A stretch of DNA of 64,000 nt from contig NZ_LMRZ01000004.1 in the NCBI RefSeq assembly GCF_001428305.1, positions 407,399-471,398 of the forward strand, given 5' to 3'. The first letter of the stretch is position 1, and the number at the start of each line of letters is the position of its first letter. A program made the translations under genes and the position numbers. This document shows, piece after piece, positions 34,896 to 44,486 of this stretch. A model generated the notes under the pieces. That model was not told the DNA's origin, ran no database searches, and worked only from the letters and a program-made list of their open reading frames with translations. Source of the DNA: Janibacter sp. Soil728 (lineage in GTDB: Bacteria > Actinomycetota > Actinomycetes > Actinomycetales > Dermatophilaceae).

Positions 34896-35286
34896 CCTCT
34901 GCGATCTCCCTGTCCGAGCGCAGGACGCAGAAGAGATTGCCCTCCGGGTCGGCGAGCGTCACCCAGCCCGTGCCCGGCCCGTACTGCCCCCGCAGGTCGT
35001 CGTGGAGGGTCGCGCCGTGGGCGAGCAGACGGTCGACCTCCGCGGCCTGGGTCCCGTCGGTCGGCCGCAGGTCGAAGTGCATCCTGTTCTTCCCGGGCGT
35101 CGGGTCCGGGACCTCGATGAAGAGCACCCGGTGGCCGCTCTGCGGGTCCACGAGCATGCACTCCTCGTGGCCCGGCAGGTTGGGGTCGCCCGGGACGTCG
35201 GTGTAGCCGATGACCACCTTCCACCACTCGGAGAGGGCGTAGGCGCCGATGCAGTCGAGTGTGGTGTGCGAGATGCGGGAGGTCAT
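34882..35286 (-). CDS. VOC (glyoxalase-like) family protein
   Basis: 134 residues. Two beta-alpha-beta-beta-beta units: ISHTTLDCIGAYALSEWWKVVIGY with a strand VLFIEVPDPTPGKNRMHFDLRPTDG, then LADPEGNLFCVL with the terminal Glu-type metal position. The pattern is the glyoxalase/bleomycin-resistance fold found widely in actinobacteria with unknown substrate. It lies 46 nt after nnaR on the same strand and may be the last gene of the nitrate group, or independent. Confidence 0.83.
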   Translation of the reverse strand: MTSRISHTTLDCIGAYALSEWWKVVIGYTDVPGDPNLPGHEECMLVDPQSGHRVLFIEVPDPTPGKNRMHFDLRPTDGTQAAEVDRLLAHGATLHDDLRGQYGPGTGWVTLADPEGNLFCVLRSDREIAEVTAG

Positions 35287-35332
35287 CCCAGCACCCTCGG
35301 GCAGGCCGCGGCGCAGCGCAAGCGAGTTGTCG

Positions 35333-36442
35333 TCAGGCCAGGGCCAGCCGGTAGCCACGCTTGACGACGGTCTCGACGACCCGACGGTCACCGATCGCCT
35401 CGCGCAGACGGCCCACCGCCACCTCCACGGCATGCCCGTCGATGGACTGTCCCGGGAGCACGCCGAGCACCTCGGCCCGGCTGACGACGTCCCCCTTCGC
35501 CCTGACGAGCAGGTGGAGCACGGACAGGCCGCTGGGGGAGAGCGCGAGCACCTCGTCACCGAGGACCGCGGCGGTGCTGCGCAGCTGCAGCGGTCCGCCG
35601 ACGGTCTCGATGGCGGTGGCCATCATCCCTTCGTAGTGACCGACGACCGCGCGCACGAGGGACCCGAGACGGCTGCGGTCGGGCAGGAGCGGAGCGATCC
35701 CCGCAGCTCGGAGGGGACGTGCCGTCACCTCGCCGATCGCCGCCACGACGAGCGTGCCGCTGCGTGCCCGCCCGATGACCGAAGGGAGCACACCGGCCTC
35801 ATCGGCCGCGTCCAGCCACGCAGCCGCCGCGGGCGCGGACGTGAAGACGACGACGTCGACGTCGCCGACGGCCACCGCCTCGATCCCAAGGACGACCGCG
35901 TCGGGGTCCACCGGGGGCCCCCACCGGTACACCACCAGCGAGGCGACGTCGGCCCCAGCCGCGGCGAGGTCGACATCGAGCTCGTCGGCGCCCGCACCGT
36001 GGTGCTGGACCGCGATGCGTTGTCCCGAAACCCCTTCGGTGAGGAGCGCATCACGGATCTCGGCCGACGTCTCGGACTGGGCCACCCAGTCGGTGTCGAT
36101 CCCGACGGCCTGGATCGCGCCGCGGGCCTTGGGCCCACGGGCGATGACCCGGGCCGAGGCGAGCACCTCGTGCAGCTCGTCGCCGATGCCCGCGGCATCG
36201 GCCGCCTCGACCCACCCGCGGAACCCGATGGCCGTCGTCACGACGACGACGTCCGGCGGTGACGCGACGAGCGCATGAGTCTCCCGCACGAGTTCGGCGT
36301 CCGCCGTGTGGGGAACGATCGTCAGCGCGGGCGTGTGCACGACCCTCGCTCCCCGACGCTCGAGCGCGGCGCGCAGGTCACCGGATCGCCGGTCGCTCGT
36401 GACGAGCACGACGCACCCGGCGAGCAGCTGCGGCAGGCTCAT
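35333..36442 (-). CDS. nnaR: NnaR-type nitrate assimilation regulator (HemD-like domain plus OmpR-type winged helix)
   Basis: 369 residues. Residues 1-260 form a HemD-like two-lobe domain (VLVTSDRRSGDLRAALERRGA ... VFTSAPAAAAWLDAADEAG). Residues about 275-369 are an OmpR-type winged helix (ALSPSGLSVLHLLVRAKGDVVSRAEVL ... AVEVAVGRLREAIGD, VETVVKRGYRLAL). This fusion is known in Streptomyces and Mycobacterium as NnaR, which acts with GlnR on nitrate and nitrite genes. It overlaps nirD by 4 nt and is in the narK-nasA-nirBD operon, so it probably controls its own operon. It may sense uroporphyrinogen or siroheme status, which would suit a siroheme enzyme cluster (inference). Confidence 0.87.
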   Translation of the reverse strand: MSLPQLLAGCVVLVTSDRRSGDLRAALERRGARVVHTPALTIVPHTADAELVRETHALVASPPDVVVVTTAIGFRGWVEAADAAGIGDELHEVLASARVIARGPKARGAIQAVGIDTDWVAQSETSAEIRDALLTEGVSGQRIAVQHHGAGADELDVDLAAAGADVASLVVYRWGPPVDPDAVVLGIEAVAVGDVDVVVFTSAPAAAAWLDAADEAGVLPSVIGRARSGTLVVAAIGEVTARPLRAAGIAPLLPDRSRLGSLVRAVVGHYEGMMATAIETVGGPLQLRSTAAVLGDEVLALSPSGLSVLHLLVRAKGDVVSRAEVLGVLPGQSIDGHAVEVAVGRLREAIGDRRVVETVVKRGYRLALA

Positions 36443-36822
36443 CCGCGATCGACAGCGCCCGCGGCACCACCCACGAGCACGGCTCCGTCGACGACCCGGA
36501 CGGGCCAGGTGCGCAGGGCGATCGGGTCGCTGCCGGCACCGTCCAGGCACGCGCCCGTGCGCAGGTCCCAGATCTGCTTGTACATGGGCGAGACGATCGT
36601 CGGCACGTCACCCCGCGTGCCGACGAGACCACGCGCGATGATCTGCGCCCCGCTGTACGGGTCGCGGTTGTCGATGGCGTACACCTGCCCGTCGTGCGTG
36701 CGAACGATCGCTACCTGGGCACCATCGACGAGAGCGACGGAGCCCCGCTCGGGGACGAGGTCGGTCAGCGCGCACACACGGACGGCGGCGGCCTCGGGAC
36801 GGGCTGTGGGTGTACTAGTCAT
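36439..36822 (-). CDS. nirD: Nitrite reductase small subunit NirD
   Basis: 127 residues, Rieske-like fold without iron ligands, as typical of NirD: RVCALTDLVPERGSVALVDGAQVAIVRTHDGQVYAIDNRDPYSGAQIIARGLVG and MYKQIWDLRTGACLDG. The Rieske Cys/His pairs are missing, as expected for the assimilatory enzyme. It overlaps nirB by 4 nt at its start and nnaR at its end. It forms the NAD(P)H-dependent nitrite reductase with NirB. Confidence 0.95.
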   Translation of the reverse strand: MTSTPTARPEAAAVRVCALTDLVPERGSVALVDGAQVAIVRTHDGQVYAIDNRDPYSGAQIIARGLVGTRGDVPTIVSPMYKQIWDLRTGACLDGAGSDPIALRTWPVRVVDGAVLVGGAAGAVDRG

Positions 36823-39407
36823 GCTCGGACCTCCAGAGTCGTACCGGCGATGAGGACGGATCCCGAGGCGCGTTCCTGCGCGGTCGCCGGACGGGCCTGC
36901 CCGCGCTCGCCCACGTAGGCGAGGGAGTCGTCGACCGTCTCCGGCGCATTGACGAAGGGGGCGAAGCGCGCCAGCTTGTCGGGGTCGGCGAGCGTCGCGG
37001 CCCACTCGTCGCGGTAGCCGTCCACGTGGGCGGCCATCGCGGCGTCGAGGTCCTCCGCGATGCCCAGGCTGTCGTGGAGGACCACGGAATGGATCGCGTC
37101 GATCCCCCCTTCGTGCTCCTCGATCCACGGGGCGGTGCGCTGCAGGCGGTCGGCGGTGCGGACGTAGTACATGAGGAAGCGGTCGACGGTGCGCACGAGC
37201 TCGTCGGTGTCGAGGTCCTCGGCGAACAGCTGCGCATGGCGGGGGGTGAAGCCCCCGTTGCCGCCGACGTAGAGGTTCCATCCGTTGTCGGTGGCGATGA
37301 TCCCGACGTCCTTGCCGCGGGCCTCGGCGCACTCACGGGCGCACCCGGAGACACCGAGCTTGATCTTGTGCGGTGAGCGCAGCCCGCGGTACCGCAGCTC
37401 GAGGTCGATCGCCAGACCCACGGAGTCCTGCACACCGAAGCGGCACCACGTGGAGCCGACGCAGGACTTCACGGTGCGCAGCGACTTGCCGTAGGCGTGC
37501 CCGGACTCGAAGCCCGCGTCGACGAGGCGCTGCCAGATCTGCGGCAGCTGGTCGATGCGCGCACCGAAGAGGTCCACGCGCTGGCCTCCGGTGATCTTCG
37601 TGTACAGACCGAAGTCCCTGGCGACCTCACCGATCGCGATGAGCCCCTCGGGGGTCACCTCGCCGCCGGGGATGCGCGGGACGACGGAGTAGGAGCCGTC
37701 CTTCTGCAGGTTGGCCATGACGAAGTCGTTGGTGTCCTGGATCGTCGCGCGCTCACCGTCGAGGATGTGCCCGGTGCCGAGCGAGGCGAGGATCGAGCCG
37801 ATGACCGGCCGGCAGATGTCGCACCCGCGGCCCCTGCCGTGCCGCGCGATGATCTCGCTGAAGGTCGTGAGGCCCTGCACCCGCACGACGTCGAAGAGCT
37901 CGGCGCGGGAGAGGTCGATGTGCTCGCACAGCGCTCGGCTGACCTCGACCCCGGCAGCCTCGAGCTCGCTCGTCACGAGCTTCTTGACCAAAGGTAGGCA
38001 GGAGCCGCAGCTCGTCCCCGCCTTGGTGCAGGCCTTGACCCCGGCGAGGTCGGTGCACCCCCCTTCGCAAACGGCACGACGGATCTCGCCCGCGGTCACG
38101 TTGTTGCACGAGCAGACCGCGGCCTCGTCGGGCAGGTCGCCTGCAGGAGCGGGAGCCAGGCCCTCGGGCAGCAGGTGGGCGGCCGGGTCGCCACCGAGCT
38201 CACGACCCACCCTGGGACGCAGCGAGGAGTACGCCGAGGCGTCACCGACGAGGATGCCGCCGCGCAGCGTCCTGGCGTCGTCGCTCATGACGAGCTTCTT
38301 GTAGACGCCCGCCACCGGGTCGGAGATGACGACCTCGAGCGCTCCCGGCTCCTGGGCGAAGGCATCGCCGAAGCTCGCGACGTCGACCCCGAGGAGCTTG
38401 AGCTTCGTCGACAGGTCCGCGCCGGGGAAGGTACCTGACCCGCCGAGCAGACGGTCGGCGACGATCTCGGCCATCGTGTACCCGGGGGCGACGAGACCCA
38501 GGCACCGGCCCCCGATGCAGGCGACCTCACCGATCGCCCAGATCGCGGGATCCGCGGTGGCGCAGGCGTCGTCGACGACGACCCCGCCACGCTCGCCGAC
38601 CTCGAGCCCGGCATCTCTGGCGAGCTCGTCACGCGGCCGGACCCCGACGGCGAAGATCACCACGTCGACGTCGAGCGCCGGCCCCTCACTGAACTTCATC
38701 CGCGAGACCGCGCCCCGCTCGCCGACGATCTTCGAGGTCGCGGTGGAGGTCCGAACGCTCACCCCGAGGCCCTCGATGAGTCGCTTGAGCGCCTCGCCGC
38801 CGCCGCCGTCGACCTGCAGCGGCATGAGCCGTGGGGCGAACTCGACGACCGTCGTGTCGACATCGAGCGCGCGCAGCGCACCAGCCGCTTCGAGCCCCAG
38901 GAGGCCACCTCCGACGACTGCACCACGCACCGGTCGGTCGACCTCCCCTCGGCGCTGCTCGACGAAGGCGCGCAGGTCGGCGACGTCGTCGATCGTTCGG
39001 TAGACGAAGGCTCCTCGCAGGTCCTTGCCCGGCACGGGTGGGACGGCAGCGTAGGAGCCGGTCGCGAGGACCAGCGCGTCGTAGCCCAGTACCTGGCCGG
39101 TGCTCGTCGTGACGGTCCGCGCCCCACGGTCGATCGCCTCGGCGCGTACACCGCGACGCAGCGTGACGAGCGGGTCGTCCCACAGCTCCTGCCCCCCGAG
39201 GGCCAGGTCCTCCGGCTCACGGCCGGTGAAGTAGGAGGTGAGCGCGACGCGGTCGTAGGGCGCACGGGGCTCCTCGGCGAGCAGCGTGACCGCCCAGCGG
39301 CCCTCGCCGTCACGGGCGCGCAGTGCATCGACGAGCCGGCGAGCGACCATGCCTCCGCCGATGATGACGAGGTGCTGCTGGGTGGTGGGTGCGGTGTCCT
39401 CTGGCAT
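36819..39407 (-). CDS. nirB: Nitrite reductase large subunit NirB
   Basis: 862 residues; reduces nitrite to ammonium with NAD(P)H. Order: FAD-binding (VIIGGGMVARRLVDAL near 13), NAD-binding (VVGGGLLGLEAAGAL near 145), BFD-like [2Fe-2S] domain (CSCNNVTAGEIRRAV ... CTKAGTSCGSCLPL near 425-470), the ferredoxin-like half-domain, and the siroheme/[4Fe-4S] site with SCVGSTWCRFG and SGCARECAEA near 660-705. All Cys ligands are present. The start is ATG at 39407; a GTG 9 nt upstream is possible. Siroheme is needed, which fits the nearby HemD-like proteins. Confidence 0.97.
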   Translation of the reverse strand: MPEDTAPTTQQHLVIIGGGMVARRLVDALRARDGEGRWAVTLLAEEPRAPYDRVALTSYFTGREPEDLALGGQELWDDPLVTLRRGVRAEAIDRGARTVTTSTGQVLGYDALVLATGSYAAVPPVPGKDLRGAFVYRTIDDVADLRAFVEQRRGEVDRPVRGAVVGGGLLGLEAAGALRALDVDTTVVEFAPRLMPLQVDGGGGEALKRLIEGLGVSVRTSTATSKIVGERGAVSRMKFSEGPALDVDVVIFAVGVRPRDELARDAGLEVGERGGVVVDDACATADPAIWAIGEVACIGGRCLGLVAPGYTMAEIVADRLLGGSGTFPGADLSTKLKLLGVDVASFGDAFAQEPGALEVVISDPVAGVYKKLVMSDDARTLRGGILVGDASAYSSLRPRVGRELGGDPAAHLLPEGLAPAPAGDLPDEAAVCSCNNVTAGEIRRAVCEGGCTDLAGVKACTKAGTSCGSCLPLVKKLVTSELEAAGVEVSRALCEHIDLSRAELFDVVRVQGLTTFSEIIARHGRGRGCDICRPVIGSILASLGTGHILDGERATIQDTNDFVMANLQKDGSYSVVPRIPGGEVTPEGLIAIGEVARDFGLYTKITGGQRVDLFGARIDQLPQIWQRLVDAGFESGHAYGKSLRTVKSCVGSTWCRFGVQDSVGLAIDLELRYRGLRSPHKIKLGVSGCARECAEARGKDVGIIATDNGWNLYVGGNGGFTPRHAQLFAEDLDTDELVRTVDRFLMYYVRTADRLQRTAPWIEEHEGGIDAIHSVVLHDSLGIAEDLDAAMAAHVDGYRDEWAATLADPDKLARFAPFVNAPETVDDSLAYVGERGQARPATAQERASGSVLIAGTTLEVRA

Positions 39408-39417
39408 GTCGATCACG

Positions 39418-40944
39418 TTAGGAAGCCCTCGTTTCTGCCTGGTCTTGCTCGTGTTTCGCCTGTGTGAACCCGTCCTCACGGGCCGCGGGAGCGGTGGGAG
39501 AAGGGGCATCCCCGGCGTGCAGCCAGTCGAGGATCCCGCAGAGCGCATCCGTGCATCCGCCGCAGCCAGTGGTGGCTCGGGTCGCCTCGACAATCTGCTC
39601 GACGGTCGTTGCGCCGGAGGCGAACTCGGTGCGGATCTCCCCCTTCGTCACGCCGTTGCAGCGGCAGATGGTCGCCCGGTCCGGGATGAGCGAAGGGGAG
39701 TCCCGCTGCGTGCCCGAGGTGGCCGGGGAGATGGCCGGCAGGAGGAGGTGCGCCGGGTCCGCGGGCAGCGGGGTCTGCCTCGTGTAGCTCGTGACGAGGT
39801 CGGTGCCGATCCGTCCGGCGCCGACGGCGGTGGCGCCGACGAGCCGCCCGTCCCGCACGACGATCTCCAGGTGTCGGCCGGCGGAGGGGTCGCTGAGCCG
39901 GACGACGCGCAGCGCTGGGTCGTCGGTGCGGCCGCTGCCGCAGATGCCCATCGTCACGAGGTCGACGCCGGTCGTCTTCGGTCGGACGACATCGCCCACG
40001 CCGGTGGTCGCCGGGGCGGGGGCGCCGCTGGTGAGCAGACCGGCCAGGCGGTGCGCCTGCTCCCACCCCTGCCCGACCAGCCCGCTGGCGCCACAGGGCG
40101 GCTGGGCACAGTCGCCGATCGCGTGGATACGCGGGTCGGCGGTGGTGAGGTCCTCGTCGACGACGATCCCGCGCTCGACGGCGAGCCCGCACCCCTCGGC
40201 GAGGTCGACACGTGGCAACGTCCCTGTGGTCAGGACGAGCAGGTCGGCGGCCAGCACCTCGCCGTTGTCGAGACGGACCCGCCGCAGCCGGCCGTCCTCG
40301 ACGACGACCTCCTCGGCGGCGACCCCGACGCGCTGGTCGACGCCCGTGCGCCGCAACGTCGACTCGACCACCCGGCTCGCGGCCTCGTCGAGCTGCCGGT
40401 CCATGAGGGCCGGGGCGGGGTGGACGACGGTGACCGCGAGGTCGCGTCGGGCGAGACCGCTCGCGGCCTCGAGCCCGAGCACGCCCCCGCCGAGGACGAT
40501 CGCCCGTCGGGCGTTGAGCGTCGCCGCGATGATCTCCCGGGCGTCGTCGATCGAGCGCAGGACGTGGACGCCGTGCGGCAGCTCGGGCTCGTCGAGGCCG
40601 GGCATCGCGGGGACGCGCGCGGCGGCACCGGTGGCGAGCACGAGGTGGTCGTAGGGGATCCGGGAGTCGTCGGAGAGCACGACGTCCTGCCGCTCGCGGT
40701 CGATGGTGCGCACCGTGGTGCCGCGCTGCACGCTGACGCGCGGATGGACGGGGGAGGGCATGGCGATCGACGACCAGCCCCGCGACCCGGCCACGACATC
40801 GCTGAGCAGCACGCGGTTGTAGGTCTCCCCGGCCTCCTCGCCGAGCACCGTGACGAGGTGCTTGCCCGCAGCGTCGGCGGTGGTGAGGTCCTCGACGAAG
40901 CGTGACCCGACCATCCCGTGGCCGATGACGACGACGTGACTCAT
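39418..40944 (-). CDS. nasB: FAD-dependent oxidoreductase with BFD-type [2Fe-2S] domain, electron-transfer partner of nitrate reductase
   Basis: 508 residues. FAD motif VVVIGHGMVGSRFVEDL at the start, NAD(P)-binding IVLGGGVLGLEAASGLA near 150 and a C-terminal BFD-like cluster (CRCNGVTKGEIRTEF ... TGCGGCTDALCGI near 435-480). The layout is like the first half of NirB but without the siroheme domain. Such proteins pass electrons from NAD(P)H to the molybdenum subunit NasA, which overlaps it by 4 nt. The start at 40944 is chosen; the open frame continues upstream only as a shadow of nasA. Confidence 0.85.
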   Translation of the reverse strand: MSHVVVIGHGMVGSRFVEDLTTADAAGKHLVTVLGEEAGETYNRVLLSDVVAGSRGWSSIAMPSPVHPRVSVQRGTTVRTIDRERQDVVLSDDSRIPYDHLVLATGAAARVPAMPGLDEPELPHGVHVLRSIDDAREIIAATLNARRAIVLGGGVLGLEAASGLARRDLAVTVVHPAPALMDRQLDEAASRVVESTLRRTGVDQRVGVAAEEVVVEDGRLRRVRLDNGEVLAADLLVLTTGTLPRVDLAEGCGLAVERGIVVDEDLTTADPRIHAIGDCAQPPCGASGLVGQGWEQAHRLAGLLTSGAPAPATTGVGDVVRPKTTGVDLVTMGICGSGRTDDPALRVVRLSDPSAGRHLEIVVRDGRLVGATAVGAGRIGTDLVTSYTRQTPLPADPAHLLLPAISPATSGTQRDSPSLIPDRATICRCNGVTKGEIRTEFASGATTVEQIVEATRATTGCGGCTDALCGILDWLHAGDAPSPTAPAAREDGFTQAKHEQDQAETRAS

Positions 40945-43085
40945 GCGAGGACCTCCGGGGCGATGGTGTCGGCGGCCCGGACGGGCCGGACCTCGACCGC
41001 GCAGACCTTGAACTCCGGCATCGAGGAGATCGGGTCCACGGCGTCGTTGGTCACGCGGTTGACGCTCCCCGCACCCGGGTGGTGGAAGGGCATGAAGACC
41101 GTGTCCGCCCGGACCCGGTCGGTCACCCTGGCCGGGGCGATGACGCACCCGCGGGCGGTGACGAGCTCGAGCTCCTCGCCCTCCTCGACGTCCAGACGGT
41201 GGGCGAGCAGCGGGTGGACCTCGACGAAGGGGGTGGGCTGCGCAGCGAGCAGCGCCGGCACCCGCCGCGTCTGGACACCGGACTGGTAGTGCTCGAGCAC
41301 TCGTCCCGTGATGAGGAAGAGCGGGGCGTCGGGCCGCAGCTCCTCGGCCGGCCCGACGTGGTCGACGGCAATGAACCGCGCCCTGCCGTCCGGGGTGGGG
41401 AAGCCGTCGAGGAGGACGCGCGGGGTGCCCGGGTGCGGTGCCTCCCCTGCGTCGGTGGCGGGGCAGGGCCAGTGCAGGTCGGCCTCGCGGTCGAGGCGTG
41501 CGTGGGACAGCCCGGAGTAGTCCGCGCGTCCGCCGGCGCTCGCCCGGGCCAGCTCGTCGAAGACCTCCGCCGGGTCGGTCGACCACGAGCCCGGGGCTGC
41601 GAGGCGCTGCGCGAGCTGCGACCAGACCCACAGCTCGGAGACCACCCCCTCCGGTGGGTTGATCGCCTTGCGGCGCCTGATGATCCGGCCCTCGAGATTG
41701 GTCATCGTGCCCTCCTCCTCGGCCCACTGGGTGACAGGTAGGACGATGTCGGCGAGCGCGACCGTCTCGCTCGGGAAGATGTCGCAGACGACGAGGAGGT
41801 CGAGCGCCCGCAGACGGTCGACGACGGCGTCCGCGCGCGGGGCGCTGACCACGGGGTTGGCCCCGTGCACGAGCAGGGCGCGTGGGCCTCCGGGCGTGCC
41901 GAGCGACTGCAGCAGCGCGATCGCCGGCAGCCCCGGGCCGGGCAGGTCCTCGGGGTCGACGCCCCACACGCCAGCGACGTGCTCGCGTGCCGCGGGGTCG
42001 GTGATCATCCGGTAGCCCGGCAGCTGGTCGGCCTTCTGCCCGTGCTCTCGACCGCCTTGGCCGTTGCCCTGGCCGGTGAGAGCGCCGTAGCCGCTCCCTG
42101 CGCGCCCGACGAGCCCGAGCGTGAGGGCTAGATTGATCGCGGCGGTGACTGTCGCGGTCCCTTGGCTCGACTGCTCGACACCACGGCCGGTGAGGACGTA
42201 CGCGCCGGCCCCGCCGTGGGCCGGGCTGGCCCCGGCGAGCAGCCGGGCGGTGCGACGGAGCTCGTCGGCAGGGACACCGCACACCTGCTCGGCGCGCTCG
42301 GGCCACCACGCGGCGACCGATCGGACGACGTCCTGCCAGCCGGTCGTGCGCTCGCTGACGTACGGCTCGTCGACGAGCTCCTCGGCGACGAGCACGTGGA
42401 GCAGGGCCTGGAGCACGACGAGGTCGGTGCCGGGCACCGGCTGCAGGTGGATCCCGTGGCCGTCCTCGGTGAGGTCGGCGGTGGCCGATCGACGTGGGTC
42501 CACGACGACGAGTCCCCCGGCGTCGCGTGCACCGGACAGGTGCGGGACGAAGGGGGGCATCGTCTCCACGACATTGCTCCCGAGCAGCAGGACGGCGCCG
42601 GCCGTGTCGAGGTCGGCGACGGGGAAGGGGAGGCCCCTGTCGAGGCCCAGCGAGCGGTTGGCCGCGGCCGCTGCGGATGCCATGCAGAAGCGACCGTTGT
42701 AGTCGATGTTCTTGCTGCGCAGGGCGACCCGGGTGAACTTGCCGAGCTGGTAGGCCTTCTCGTTGGTGAGGCCACCGCCGCCGAAGACCGCCACGGCATC
42801 GGGTCCGTGCTCGGCGGCGACGGCACGCAGCCGGTCGGCCAAGAGGTCCAGCGCCGACTCCCAGGTCACCTCGCGCAGCTCGCCGCCCCGGTCACGCACG
42901 AGGGGAGCGGTGAGTCGGTCCGGCGCCCGGAGCAGCTCCGCGGAGGCGCCGCCCTTGCGGCACAGGCCTCCCCGGTTGGTGGGGAACTCGCGTCCGGCCA
43001 CGAGCAGGGGAGGGAGGCTCCCTTCGGCGCGGGTGAGGGTCATCGCGCACTGCAGCGCGCAGTACGGGCAGTGGCTGTCGGTCAT
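40941..43085 (-). CDS. nasA: Assimilatory nitrate reductase catalytic subunit (molybdopterin oxidoreductase)
   Basis: 714 residues. N-terminal [4Fe-4S] site with C6, C9, C13 and C42 (CPYCALQC ... GGLCRKG), then the molybdopterin domains: NYNGRF-type YNGRFCMASAAAAANRSLGLDRGLPFP, GANPVVSAPRADAV and the C-terminal LITGRVLEHYQSGVQTRRV and FMPFHHPGAGSVNRVTNDA, typical of NasA/NarB. No signal peptide, so it is cytoplasmic and assimilatory. It takes electrons from the flavoprotein at 39418-40944. ATG at 43085 overlaps the narK stop by one base. Confidence 0.95.
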   Translation of the reverse strand: MTDSHCPYCALQCAMTLTRAEGSLPPLLVAGREFPTNRGGLCRKGGASAELLRAPDRLTAPLVRDRGGELREVTWESALDLLADRLRAVAAEHGPDAVAVFGGGGLTNEKAYQLGKFTRVALRSKNIDYNGRFCMASAAAAANRSLGLDRGLPFPVADLDTAGAVLLLGSNVVETMPPFVPHLSGARDAGGLVVVDPRRSATADLTEDGHGIHLQPVPGTDLVVLQALLHVLVAEELVDEPYVSERTTGWQDVVRSVAAWWPERAEQVCGVPADELRRTARLLAGASPAHGGAGAYVLTGRGVEQSSQGTATVTAAINLALTLGLVGRAGSGYGALTGQGNGQGGREHGQKADQLPGYRMITDPAAREHVAGVWGVDPEDLPGPGLPAIALLQSLGTPGGPRALLVHGANPVVSAPRADAVVDRLRALDLLVVCDIFPSETVALADIVLPVTQWAEEEGTMTNLEGRIIRRRKAINPPEGVVSELWVWSQLAQRLAAPGSWSTDPAEVFDELARASAGGRADYSGLSHARLDREADLHWPCPATDAGEAPHPGTPRVLLDGFPTPDGRARFIAVDHVGPAEELRPDAPLFLITGRVLEHYQSGVQTRRVPALLAAQPTPFVEVHPLLAHRLDVEEGEELELVTARGCVIAPARVTDRVRADTVFMPFHHPGAGSVNRVTNDAVDPISSMPEFKVCAVEVRPVRAADTIAPEVLA

Positions 43086-44443
43086 CAGATGCCCTCGCCG
43101 GCCAGCCGCGCGCCGCGACGCAGGTAGACCGCCCACGTGATCGTGGACATGAGGACGTACGCGGTGATAAAGACACCGATCGCCGGCACGAGCGAGTCGT
43201 GGGCGGTCATCGACATCGCGAAGCCGCGCGGCACGAGGAACCCGCCGAGCGCCCCTACGGCCCCGGCGATGCCGATGCACCCGGCGGCACCGCGTCGCGC
43301 CGTCGCGAGCTCGTCGCCGCTACGGACGCCGGCGCGGAAGACCGCCGGGATCATCCGGTAGGTCGCACCGTTGCCGGTCCCTGCCCCGACGAAGAGGACG
43401 AGGAAGGCGGTGAGGAAGAGCGCGAAGGAGTGCATCGACAGGGCGAGGATCGCTGCTCCGGCTGCGGTGCCCATGACGGCGAAGGCGGCGATCGTCACCC
43501 GGGCACCCCCGAACCGGTCGGCGACCATGCCGCCGATCGGACGGCTGGTGGCACCGAGGACCGCTCCGAGGAAGGCGAGCGAGGTCGACGTCTCGGGGAA
43601 CTGTGTCGTGAGCAGGGTGGGGAAGGCGACGGAGTACCCGATGAAGGAGCCGAAGGTGCCGATGTAGAGGACGGAGATGATCCACGTGTGCGGGTGCGTC
43701 GCGGCCCGGGCCCAGCTGCGGTGGTCGGACCGGGCCGTGCTGAGGTTGTCCATCCCGCGCCAGGCTCCGGCAGCGGCGAGGAGCACGAGCGGGACGAAGA
43801 CCAGACCGGCGCGCTCGAGGTGGATCCCGGCGCCGACGGCGATGACCGCGGGGATGATGAGCTGGACGATGCCGGTGCCGAGGTTGCCACCGGCAGCGTT
43901 GAGCCCCAAGGCCTTTCCCTTCTCCGCCTCGGGGAAGAAGAAGGAGATGTTGGTCATCGACGAGGCGAAGTTGCCGCCACCGAAGCCGGCGAGGGCGGCG
44001 ACGGCGAGCAGGGTGGCGAAGGGGGTCTCGGGCCGGCCCACGACCCACGCCAGGGAGAGGGTCGGCAGGAGGAGGAGCAAGGCGGAGACGATCGTCCAGT
44101 TGCGTCCGCCCACGAGCGGGATCATGAAGGTGTACGGCACCCGCAGTGAGGCGCCGACGAGGCTCGGCACCGCGATGAGCCAGAACTGCTGGTCGAGCGT
44201 CAGCACGAACCCGGCCGCGGGCAGCTGCGGCACGACGACGCTCCACAGCGCCCACACGCAGAAGCCGAGGAGCTCCGCCAGCACCGACCAGCGCAGGTTG
44301 CGCTGTGCGACGGCGCGGCCACTCGCTGCCCAGAAGCCGGCGTCCTCCGGGTCCCAGTGGTCGATCCACCGCCCGGCGCGGAGGACGGGCCCCGCTGGGG
44401 CAGCGGCGATGTCGGGCGTGACGACAGTGGTCGGCGAGGTCAT
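43085..44443 (-). CDS. narK: Nitrate/nitrite transporter NarK (MFS)
   Basis: 452 residues with twelve membrane segments. The nitrate-porter signatures are visible: AALAGFGGGNFASSMTNISFFFPEAEKGKALGLNAAGGNLG in the first half and FVLFVGAGTGNGATYRMIPAVF in the second, with conserved Arg residues in helices 2 and 8 position-wise plausible. It is the first gene of the nitrate operon, so its promoter lies in the 129 nt before it (see the GTTAA repeat at 44487). It brings in nitrate and may export nitrite. Confidence 0.95.
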   Translation of the reverse strand: MTSPTTVVTPDIAAAPAGPVLRAGRWIDHWDPEDAGFWAASGRAVAQRNLRWSVLAELLGFCVWALWSVVVPQLPAAGFVLTLDQQFWLIAVPSLVGASLRVPYTFMIPLVGGRNWTIVSALLLLLPTLSLAWVVGRPETPFATLLAVAALAGFGGGNFASSMTNISFFFPEAEKGKALGLNAAGGNLGTGIVQLIIPAVIAVGAGIHLERAGLVFVPLVLLAAAGAWRGMDNLSTARSDHRSWARAATHPHTWIISVLYIGTFGSFIGYSVAFPTLLTTQFPETSTSLAFLGAVLGATSRPIGGMVADRFGGARVTIAAFAVMGTAAGAAILALSMHSFALFLTAFLVLFVGAGTGNGATYRMIPAVFRAGVRSGDELATARRGAAGCIGIAGAVGALGGFLVPRGFAMSMTAHDSLVPAIGVFITAYVLMSTITWAVYLRRGARLAGEGI

Positions 44444-44486
44444 GCGCAGAGGCTCGCAAGCGGGTGTTTCGCGCTCCCACGGGTGG

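Noticed and set aside
39418-42309. 963-codon open frame covering the flavoprotein and much of nasA
   Set aside because: The upstream 455 codons are an Arg/Pro-rich shadow of nasA; the FAD motif starts right at the ATG at 40944.
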